Below, piece after piece: positions 55,500 through 64,000 of a stretch of 64,000 nt of DNA. The DNA is from Solirhodobacter olei (GTDB taxonomy: Bacteria; Pseudomonadota; Alphaproteobacteria; Rhodobacterales; Rhodobacteraceae): contig NZ_RRYH01000021.1 of NCBI RefSeq assembly GCF_004010155.1, positions 62,001 to 126,000 on the forward strand. Direction: 5' to 3'. The notes beneath the pieces were generated by a model. It had not been told where the DNA came from and did no database searches. It worked only from the letters and a program-made list of their open reading frames with translations. The first letter of the stretch is position 1; each line of letters opens with the position of its first letter. The position numbers and the translations under genes are program-made.

Positions 55500-56170
55500 T
55501 CAGGCCGCGACGCTGCCCAGAACCCGGGCCAGCGCCGTGCGGATCTCCTCGATCGAGCCCATGGCGTCGACCCGATCAAGCACGCCGCGCGCCTCGTAAT
55601 AGGCGATCAGCGGCGCGGTCTGGGCGTGATAGGCATCGAGCCGTGCCCGCACCGTCTCCGCCTTGTCGTCGCTCCGGCGCTTGAACTCAGTCCCGCCGCA
55701 TTTGTCGCAGGTCCCGGCGACCGCGGGCTGCTTGAAGTGATCGTGATAGCCCTCGCCGCAGGCCGCGCAGGTGTAGCGACCGGCCACGCGATCCACCATC
55801 GCCGCATCGTCGACCTCGAGAGAGACGACCGCGGTCACCCGCTGCCCCATGCCCGCCAGCAGCGCGTCCAGCGCCTCGGCCTGCGCGATATTGCGCGGAA
55901 ACCCGTCAAGCACCACGCCCTGACCCAGGTCCGGATCCGCCATCCGCTCCTTCAGGACCGCCAGCACGATCTCGTCGGAGACGAGGCCACCCGCCTCCAT
56001 CACCGCCTTGGCGGCAAGCCCTGCCGCCGTGCCCTTGGCCACCGCGCCGCGCAGAAGATCCCCGGTCGAGAGCTGGACGAGGCCATGGCCCTCCTCCAGC
56101 ATCCGCGCCTGGGTGCCCTTCCCGGCCCCGGGCGGGCCGAGAAGAATGACGACCGCCGTGTTCGGCTTGC

Positions 56171-56174
<4 letters not shown>
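55500..56174 (-). CDS. adk: Adenylate kinase
   Basis: A 224-residue kinase with [11 protein letters not shown] at residues 11-21, [14 protein letters not shown] and a zinc-type LID with four cysteines ([14 protein letters not shown] and GTCDKCGG). The cysteine LID is common in Gram-positives and some alphaproteobacteria. It overlaps the acs stop as ATGA, so AMP made by Acs can be recycled by a co-translated enzyme. Confidence 0.97.
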
Positions 56175-58138
<1,964 letters not shown>

Positions 58139-58550
58139 GGGCTCCTCCTCCTCAGGCCAGTGCCGTCCCCCTCAAGGGCATATCCCAGCCAGCCGCCAGG
58201 CGGAAAGCCGGATCGAATGCCGGTGCGCACTCTAGCCGACTGTCAATCATATGATAACCCTCTTCTACAAAAAGCTTTTTCTGTGAAAATATTCACAAGT
58301 ATACAATTGCATTCGTAAAAGTGGCAGCGACCCGTCTGGCCTTTTCACGGAAAATCAGACGCTTGCCGCAACGTCAGGCCCTGAAAATTCCGCCCTCGGT
58401 CCACACCGGCGCGGTCGCCCCCCGACGATGGTCGAATTTGCCGCAGCCGGTGGGCCGGCGGGGGGCGGCCGCCGCCCGGGCCCCGACCGCCGGCGCCCGG
58501 CCGAATCGCCCATTGCCGCCCGACCCGCCCGGTCCTAGCCTTGCGCCACC
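58139..58550. promoter_or_regulatory. Divergent region between acs and the HugZ-like gene
   Basis: A 412-base gap. Bases 58240-58320 are strikingly AT-rich for this genome and hold a 10-base palindrome ATCATATGAT (58246-58255), a TTGACA on the minus strand (58241-58246) and the CRP-like palindrome at 58282-58297. They are the probable acs control region. The part near 58400-58550 is GC-rich, with no feature I can name. Confidence 0.6.
58282..58297. promoter_or_regulatory. Perfect CRP/FNR-family palindrome upstream of acs
   Basis: TGTGA-AAATAT-TCACA matches the CRP half-sites TGTGA-N6-TCACA without a mismatch. It lies about 145-160 bases before the acs start. acs is CRP-controlled in E. coli; whether a CRP homologue binds here is inferred. 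Confidence 0.5.
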
Positions 58551-59045
58551 ATGCCAGAGCCCGCCTCCCCGATCCGCCCGACCGATGACGAGGCCCGCGC
58601 CCTCGCCCAAAGGCTTCTCGACGCGGCCCGCTTCGCCGCGCTGGCGACGCTGCACCCCGAAACCGGCGCGCCCTATGTCAGCCGCATCGCGCTCGGCCGC
58701 GCGCCGTCCGGGGCGCCCGTCACGCTGGTCTCGACCCTTGCGCTGCACACCACCGCCCTGCGCGCCGATCCCCGCGCGGCGCTTCTGATCGGCGAGCCGG
58801 GGCCCAGGGGCGACCCGCTCACACATCCGCGCCTGACGCTCAACGCCCGTGCCCGCTTCGTCGCCCGCGACGACCCGGCCCATGCCGCGATCCGCGAAAA
58901 ATACCTGGCCGAGCACCCGAAGTCGAAGCTCTACGCCGATTTCGCCGATTTCGGCTTCGTGTTGTTCGAGGCCGAGGGCGCCGCGCTCAACGGCGGCTTC
59001 GGAAAGGCCTATGCGCTGAGCGCGGAAGACCTCGGCCTCGGCTGA
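58551..59045 (+). CDS. HugZ/pyridoxamine-phosphate-oxidase-like flavin- or haem-binding protein
   Basis: A 164-residue split-barrel (PNPOx-like) protein. ALAQRLLDAARFAALATLHP near the N terminus, then GAPYVSRIALG and RADPRAALLIGEPG, and HPRLTLNARARFV are the usual strands. The C-terminal FADFGFVLFEAEGAALNGGFGKAY resembles haem-utilisation HugZ proteins. The cofactor cannot be proved. It is monocistronic and ends 22 bases from a convergent gene. Confidence 0.85.
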   Translation: MPEPASPIRPTDDEARALAQRLLDAARFAALATLHPETGAPYVSRIALGRAPSGAPVTLVSTLALHTTALRADPRAALLIGEPGPRGDPLTHPRLTLNARARFVARDDPAHAAIREKYLAEHPKSKLYADFADFGFVLFEAEGAALNGGFGKAYALSAEDLGLG

Positions 59046-59067
59046 GATGCGGCCGCGCCACGGGCGT

Positions 59068-61359
59068 TCAGTTCGGATTGTCGATCCGCGCCGTCACCAG
59101 CATCTTGCCCGCCACCGCCACAGGCCAGGTCAGCGCCACCTGCTGGCGGCCCGCGCCCTGCTGGGTCAGGGCATAGGGCATGTCGTGGCGTTTGGCGCCG
59201 GATCCATCCGTGATCGCCCCCTCCGCGACCATCCCGGTCACGGTGCGCGCCCAGGCCCCGAACGGCAGGTAAGCGGACGGATCCAGCGTCCAGACCGAGG
59301 CGGCGGTGTTCTGCTGGAACTCCAGCGCCACCGGGCTGACGCTCTGCTGGTTCACCCCGTTGAAGGCGTTCTTCTCGAAGACGCAGTTCCGCAGCCGCGA
59401 GAAATCCAGCCCCGCGACACTGGCATCAACCATCTCCACCCGGTCGATCGCCCCTGCGAAAGTACGAAAGACGTTGTTCGACACCGACAGCCCCTGGATG
59501 TAATGCCCCGCCCCCTTCGGCGCGACGACGATCCAGCGGAAGCTCGGCGCAACATCGTTGGCGGTGAAGAGGTTGCCGGTCACCGTCAGCCCGCCAAACG
59601 AGTATTCAGAGGAAAATCCCGGCGCCGGATCATGCTCGTTCGACCATTCGATGAAACAGTTGTCGACGTAGTTCGCCGTGATCGTGGTCTTGATGTTCAG
59701 CCCGGTCAGCACCACGCCCGCCAGCCGCACGCCGTCGCTCTCGTCGTCGCCCTGGAAGAAATGGTTGCCGATCATCGTGTGGCCGGTGCCGTTCAGCACC
59801 GCGAAATGCCGGAACCGCACGACCCGGCTGTCGCGGATCTTCGTGTCGTTGGCATTCACGTTCAGCGCCACCGAGGCGCGGTCCTGCGCGCGCATCGCCT
59901 GCTCGTTCGACAGGAATTGCGTCTCGTCGATCAGCATGCCCTGGCAGCCGGTCCCGATCGAGGTGATCGCCCGGTCCTTCGGCTTTGTGAAGACGCAGCC
60001 GGAAAAGCGGAAAATCGAACCGGACGGCGGCAGCATCACCGCCGATCCGTTGCCGGAACAGTCGAATTCCAGATCGGTGATCTCGAACTTGTCGAGCCGC
60101 GCGATGCCGGAGAAGTCGAGCGCGTATTTGAACCGCCGGAAGGAATAGCTCTGCACCCCGGCCGAGCCCCAGAGCGGCTGCGACAGCGTCACCGTCCCCG
60201 CGCCCACGTTCACCGCCGCGACATAGACCTCGCGACCCACGCCGGTGCCGGTCACCAGCGCCCCCACCGGGATCTGCGAGGCGTTGGCGATCCCCGTCAG
60301 CGTCGTCGGCGCGCCCACCGGGTCATAGGAGGCAGTCGCCGTCGCGGTCACGTCGTCCCAGGCGCTGCCGGGCGACAGGCTCAGCTGCCCGTTGCTGATC
60401 ACCCGGCGGATGGAGAAGCTGTCGGAAATGCCCGTGACCGCCGCCACGTCGATCGGCTCGGTCACCTGCACCTGCCGCCCGCCGAGGTCCAGCGCCGAGT
60501 GATCGGTGAAATAGAACAGGGCCTGCAGCATCCGCTTGAACCCCTCCATCTCGGATCCGAACGCCGCCGTGTAGGTGTCGAGGTCATAGCTCCGCGTGCA
60601 GGACAGCCGCATTGCGGCGGGCATGGTGATCCCACCCTCGAACCGCACCGGGTTCTCGAAGGTCACATTGGAGCCGAGGTAGTAGCTCCCCGCCGAAACC
60701 AGGACCGCGCGTCCCGCCGCCGCCGCGTCCGCCGCCTCGAAGGCCGCGGCATCATCGGTGATCCCGTCGCCCTTCGCGCCATAGTCGCGCACGTCGACCC
60801 AGTCCATCAGCTTGCGGGAGAAGACGCCGGTTACATCCTCGATCCTGAGGTCGTCGATCCGCACCACCCCTCCGGTCGGCCCCGTCAGGTCCAGCCCGAA
60901 GTGCCCGAAGGTCGGCGCCGTGCCCCACGGCATGTCGACGCCCTGCCGGTTGCCGACGCCGACGATGGCGGCCACCTCCACCACCTCGCCATAGGCGCTC
61001 AGTGTAACCTGCGGACCGGCGAGCGGGACCGTGCTCACCGCGCCCGCGCCATTGCCCGCCCAGGCGCCGATCCGGACCGTCGGCAGATTGCCCGACATGG
61101 CCTTCACCCGCGCGCTGATCCGCAGGTAGACCCCCGGCAGCATTGGCGTGTCACCGGTGTAGCGCAGCTTCTGCGTGGCCGATGTCTTGGTCAGTTCCAG
61201 GCAGCCCGCGAAATCCTGGTCCGCCGGCACATAGGCCGTGTTCGGCTGGCTGTCGTAGCTGCCGGAGCCCGGCGTTCCGTCCTCGTAGGACCAGACCCCG
61301 AGCCCGGCCGAAAACGGCGCCGGCATCAGCGCCACGCCGTCGGTGATGGTAATGTCCAT
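59068..61359 (-). CDS. Large right-handed beta-helix protein (pectate-lyase-3/GH28-related)
   Basis: A 763-residue protein. Residues 1-185 look like a beta-sandwich (WSYEDGTPGSGSYDSQPNTA onwards). Residues 188-210 carry the entry motif of Pectate_lyase_3 proteins (VRDYGAKGDGITDDAAAFEA), and residues about 220-690 are a beta-helix with repeated short Gly/Asn/Val strands (SIGTGCQGMLIDETQF, VVRFRHFAVLNGTGHTMIGN). A short C-terminal domain follows. No signal peptide is seen, so export, if any, needs another route. Fold and length recall phage tailspikes, but no phage genes are near. From memory, close relatives occur in other Rhodobacteraceae. The substrate is unknown. Confidence 0.82.
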   Translation of the reverse strand: MDITITDGVALMPAPFSAGLGVWSYEDGTPGSGSYDSQPNTAYVPADQDFAGCLELTKTSATQKLRYTGDTPMLPGVYLRISARVKAMSGNLPTVRIGAWAGNGAGAVSTVPLAGPQVTLSAYGEVVEVAAIVGVGNRQGVDMPWGTAPTFGHFGLDLTGPTGGVVRIDDLRIEDVTGVFSRKLMDWVDVRDYGAKGDGITDDAAAFEAADAAAAGRAVLVSAGSYYLGSNVTFENPVRFEGGITMPAAMRLSCTRSYDLDTYTAAFGSEMEGFKRMLQALFYFTDHSALDLGGRQVQVTEPIDVAAVTGISDSFSIRRVISNGQLSLSPGSAWDDVTATATASYDPVGAPTTLTGIANASQIPVGALVTGTGVGREVYVAAVNVGAGTVTLSQPLWGSAGVQSYSFRRFKYALDFSGIARLDKFEITDLEFDCSGNGSAVMLPPSGSIFRFSGCVFTKPKDRAITSIGTGCQGMLIDETQFLSNEQAMRAQDRASVALNVNANDTKIRDSRVVRFRHFAVLNGTGHTMIGNHFFQGDDESDGVRLAGVVLTGLNIKTTITANYVDNCFIEWSNEHDPAPGFSSEYSFGGLTVTGNLFTANDVAPSFRWIVVAPKGAGHYIQGLSVSNNVFRTFAGAIDRVEMVDASVAGLDFSRLRNCVFEKNAFNGVNQQSVSPVALEFQQNTAASVWTLDPSAYLPFGAWARTVTGMVAEGAITDGSGAKRHDMPYALTQQGAGRQQVALTWPVAVAGKMLVTARIDNPN

Positions 61360-61517
61360 GATTGCCCCCTCGTCTCGCCCTTCGCGGGCGGCCGGACCGG
61401 GCGCGCGGCGCCGGGCAGAGGCCCAGCGCAAAGTATCATCGCGTTCTCATGATGACGTCGCACCGGGCCGACTGCCCAGACCCGAGAGCTAGCAATCCAA
61501 CCTTGGTGATTGGTTAA

Positions 61518-61536
61518 CCGGGCGCACGCCGCCCGG
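61518..61536 (-). terminator. Weak hairpin after the DUF4864 gene
   Basis: CCGGGC and GCCCGG form a 6-bp stem with a 7-base loop, just after the DUF4864 stop on the minus strand. TTAACC follows rather than a T-run, so termination is uncertain. Confidence 0.3.
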
Positions 61537-61539
61537 GAC

Positions 61540-61950
61540 TCAGACCCCCGCGCCGGTCTGCGGCACCAGCCAGACGCCGTCGATCTTCCAAGCGCCGCCG
61601 ACCTTGACCATGCGGTAGTCGAGCAGCCATCCCCGCCCCGCCGCATCGACCGCCAGAATCCGCTCCACCTCGGCGCCGTCCTGCCGGCGCAGGCCGAGGT
61701 AGGTCACCCGCGACGGGCGCCAGACCATCGGATAGCCGCCCTGAACCATGGCGCCGAAATTCTGCGGTGTCTGGAAGATCCCCCGGATCGTCGGCGAGGC
61801 ATAGGTGAACGCCTGTTCGAGGTCGTCCGCCCGGAACGCCGCGATCTGGTCGCCGATCACGGCCCGGATCGCGCCCTGCGCGGGCTGGGCCAGCGCCGGC
61901 GTGCTGCCTGCCAGCCCGAAAAGCATCGCAACGACAAGCATCCGTCTCAT
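61540..61950 (-). CDS. DUF4864 secreted protein
   Basis: A 136-residue exported protein with a signal peptide (RRMLVVAMLFGLAGSTPALAQ, one cut near AQPAQ). The mature part is an NTF2-like fold of the DUF4864 type: IRAVIGDQIAAFRADDLEQA, SPTIRGIFQTPQNFGAMV and WLLDYRMVKVGGAWKIDGVW. Its role is unknown. It lies 180 bases before the start of the beta-helix gene on the same strand. Confidence 0.88.
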   Translation of the reverse strand: MRRMLVVAMLFGLAGSTPALAQPAQGAIRAVIGDQIAAFRADDLEQAFTYASPTIRGIFQTPQNFGAMVQGGYPMVWRPSRVTYLGLRRQDGAEVERILAVDAAGRGWLLDYRMVKVGGAWKIDGVWLVPQTGAGV

Positions 61951-62065
61951 ACCGGCCTCCGTCTCCGCGTGGCCCAGAAGATAGCCCGCCGCGACATCGC
62001 GGCAAGCGCGCGGCCATTCCCGCGCGCCCCGCCCCGCGCTAGACTGCGGTGAAAGGAGCTGCCCC

Positions 62066-62932
62066 GTGGCCTATGCCTTCGCGCTGGAAGACCGGACACT
62101 CGCGCGCGGCGCCCGCCGCATCGCGCTGGAGCAGGTAGGCCACGCCCTCGACCAGATCGACCGCCCCAGCCTGCCGCAGGCCGAGGCCGTCCACGAGATC
62201 CGCAAGTGCGTGAAGAAGCTCCGCGCGCTGCTCCGCCTCCTCCGCCCGGGCCTTCCGCATCATGCGGCGCTCGATGCGCTGCTGCGGGATGCCGCCGGCC
62301 GCGTCGGCGGCCTGCGCGACGCGGCCGTCCTGCTCGACACGCTCGATGCCCTCTCCCCCCGCGGCTTCCCGGCGATCCGCGCCGCCCTTGCGGCCGCGCC
62401 GATCCTTGCGCCCGAGGCCGCCGAAGTGGCCCTGGCGACCTGCCACGCCGACCTCGTGGAAGCCCGCCGCGCCCTGAAGAAGCTGAAGCTCGCAGGCGAG
62501 GGGGATAGCGTGCTGGAGGCGGGCCTCGCCGCCACCCTCCGCGAAGCCAAGACGGCGCTCCGCGAGGTCCTGCACGACCCCGACAGCCCGGCGATCCACA
62601 CGCTCCGCAAGCGGGTGAAGGACCACCTCTACCAGTCTCGTCTTCTTATCCCGCTCTGGCCCGAGATGCTGGAGCCGCACTGCGCGGTGGCCGACGCGCT
62701 CGGCGAGACCCTCGGCCTGGTGAACGACATCGCCGTCTTCACCGAGGCCCTGTCCCGGATCGACCTGCCCGAGGCAGAGCGCGAGGCCGCCCTCGCCCTT
62801 GCCCGCACCCGGCACGACCGGCTGATGCTCGCGGCGCTGCCCCGCGCCGCCCGCCTGTTCGCGGGCGACCCGAGCGATCTGGCCGAACGCTGGTGCGCCT
62901 GGTGGGCGATCTGGCAGGCCGAAGCGGGCTGA
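62066..62932 (+). CDS. CHAD domain protein
   Basis: A 288-residue all-helical protein of the CHAD family, whose conserved His and basic residues bind polyphosphate. The motif VHEIRKCVKKLRALLRLLRP is at residues 44-63, and a second, IHTLRKRVKDHLYQSRLL, lies near residue 180, giving the two halves of the fold. The start is GTG with AAAGGAG upstream. There is no CYTH domain attached. It ends 2 bases from the convergent lysS. Confidence 0.88.
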   Translation: MAYAFALEDRTLARGARRIALEQVGHALDQIDRPSLPQAEAVHEIRKCVKKLRALLRLLRPGLPHHAALDALLRDAAGRVGGLRDAAVLLDTLDALSPRGFPAIRAALAAAPILAPEAAEVALATCHADLVEARRALKKLKLAGEGDSVLEAGLAATLREAKTALREVLHDPDSPAIHTLRKRVKDHLYQSRLLIPLWPEMLEPHCAVADALGETLGLVNDIAVFTEALSRIDLPEAEREAALALARTRHDRLMLAALPRAARLFAGDPSDLAERWCAWWAIWQAEAG

Positions 62933-62934
62933 GA

Positions 62935-64000
62935 TCAGCCCAGCTTGCCGGCTATCCCCGCCTCGATCAGCGCGATCGATTCCGCCACGCCGTAGAGCGC
63001 GATGAAGCCACCGAAGCGCGGCCCCTGGCTGGCGCCCAGGCAGACCTCGTAAAGCGCCTTGAACCAGTCGCGGAGCGGTTCGAACCCGTGCTCCTTGCCG
63101 ACGGCATAGACGATGTTCTGCAGCTCCTCGGGGTCATGCGTGTCGCCCTCGGCCTTCAGCCGCGCGACCAGATCCTCCATCGCGGCCTTTTCCCTCGCAT
63201 CGGGCGCGCGGAAGGCCCGTGTCGGCGCCACGAAGTCGCGGAAATATCGCACCGCGAATTCCGCCGCCTGGTCCAGATCCGGGTTCGCCTCGGGCGAGGC
63301 CTCGGGCGCATAGCGCTTGATGAAGCCCCAGAGGCCGGACTTGTCGCTGGCCCCCGCGACGCTTGCGAGGTTCAGAAGCATCGAGAACGGCACCACCATC
63401 CGGCTCTCCGGCGGGGTGCCGCCATGGATGTGCCAGACCGGATTGGCCAGCTTGCCCGCCGCATCCTGCTCCGGATAGGCGCGCAGTTGCTGGTGATACT
63501 CGTCCACCGCCTTCGGGATGACGTCGAAATAAAGCCGCTTCGCCGTCTTCGGCTTCTGGAACATGTAGTAGCTCAGGCTCTCGGTCGAGGCGTAGGTCAG
63601 CCATTCGTCGATGGTCAGCCCGTTGCCCTTCGACTTCGAGATCTTCTGCCCGTTCTCGTCGAGGAAAAGCTCGTAGGTGAAATGCTCCGGCGCGCGGCCG
63701 CCCAGCACCTCGCAGATCCCGTCATAGATCGGCGTGTTGGTGGAGTGGTCCTTGCCGTACATCTCGAAATCGACGCCAAGCGCCGCCCAGCGGGCGCCGA
63801 AATCAGGCTTCCACTGCAGCTTCACATGGCCGCCGGTGACGGGCAGCGTGATCTCGTCGCCGTCCTCGTCGTCGAAGGTGACGGTGCCGGCCTTGGCGTC
63901 GACATGCTTGATCGGCACGTAGAGCACGCGGCCCGACTTCGGGCTGATCGGCAGGAAGCAGGAATAGCTCTCCTGCCGCTCCTCGCGCAGGCTGGCCAGC
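62935..64000 (-). CDS. lysS: Lysyl-tRNA synthetase, class I (partial, 5' end outside the window)
   Basis: The C-terminal 355 residues of a class I (LysRS-I, archaeal-type) lysyl-tRNA synthetase. The frame is open to the window end ([20 protein letters not shown]). [10 protein letters not shown] is the KMSKS equivalent, and the C-terminal alpha-helical cage domain follows ([20 protein letters not shown]). Most bacteria use class II LysRS, but alphaproteobacteria often have this type. The first part with the HIGH motif is missing because the window ends. Confidence 0.95.
   Translation of the reverse strand, partial: LASLREERQESYSCFLPISPKSGRVLYVPIKHVDAKAGTVTFDDEDGDEITLPVTGGHVKLQWKPDFGARWAALGVDFEMYGKDHSTNTPIYDGICEVLGGRAPEHFTYELFLDENGQKISKSKGNGLTIDEWLTYASTESLSYYMFQKPKTAKRLYFDVIPKAVDEYHQQLRAYPEQDAAGKLANPVWHIHGGTPPESRMVVPFSMLLNLASVAGASDKSGLWGFIKRYAPEASPEANPDLDQAAEFAVRYFRDFVAPTRAFRAPDAREKAAMEDLVARLKAEGDTHDPEELQNIVYAVGKEHGFEPLRDWFKALYEVCLGASQGPRFGGFIALYGVAESIALIEAGIAGKLG

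Noticed and set aside
59068-61359. Prophage region around the beta-helix gene
   Set aside because: No integrase, terminase, capsid, portal or tail gene lies on either side, and the neighbours are ordinary chromosomal genes.

Overview
This window is chromosomal DNA from a high-GC alphaproteobacterium, most likely order Rhodobacterales. The evidence is the very high GC content, the sulfide:quinone reductase whose three active-site cysteines fall at residues 127, 159 and 353 as in Rhodobacter capsulatus, a class I lysyl-tRNA synthetase, the atpHAGDC arrangement, phosphatidylcholine synthase, a DUF1127 protein and a CtrA-type box. Almost all of it is ordinary coding sequence on both strands with many ATGA stop/start overlaps. 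I see no tRNA or rRNA gene, CRISPR array, insertion sequence or prophage module.

Layout. 1-6.6 kb (+): the end of xdhB, xdhC and a BMP-type ABC importer, a likely purine or nucleoside uptake and oxidation unit closed by a terminator. 6.7-10 kb (+): an M20 peptidase, then sqr and an AhpD-like partner behind a promoter with FNR-like and dyad elements. 10-13.3 kb (-): ruvC-ruvA-M48 protease-ruvB. 13.6-15.1 kb: a DUF1127 gene with structured flanks and two paralogous membrane proteins. 15.2-17.9 kb (-): prmA and an MFS transporter/P-loop kinase pair. 18.1-23.1 kb (+): an ECF sigma/anti-sigma pair, DUF484-xerC, a low-complexity protein and pcs. 23.1-28.4 kb: ogt and ileS (-), a truncated haemoglobin (+), ftsY (-). 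28.6-37.3 kb (+): alkB, a secreted small protein, waaA, a PLP dehydratase, a DEAD helicase, tdk, a VOC protein and a flavoprotein-SelD fusion.

37.3-41.3 kb (-): nth, a PfkB kinase, a permease and selU, convergent with selD, so both enzymes needed for 2-selenouridine tRNA are side by side. 41.4-46.3 kb (-): the F1 ATP synthase operon with its terminator. 46.6-54 kb: a methyltransferase, gloB, clpA, a YcjF/YcjX pair and truA. 54.2-58.1 kb: a Sco/PCuAC copper-delivery pair, adk and acs; acs lies behind an AT-rich promoter region with a perfect CRP-type palindrome. 58.5-64 kb: a flavin-binding HugZ-like protein, a large beta-helix protein, a DUF4864 protein, a CHAD protein and the 3' part of class I lysS.

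The items most worth a second look are the CtrA box and structured intergenic DNA at 33.8 kb, the beta-helix protein at 59-61 kb, the acs and sqr promoter elements, the DUF1127 locus, the SelD fusion next to selU, and the ECF sigma factor with a histidine-rich linker. I found no clear multi-gene system that is wholly new.
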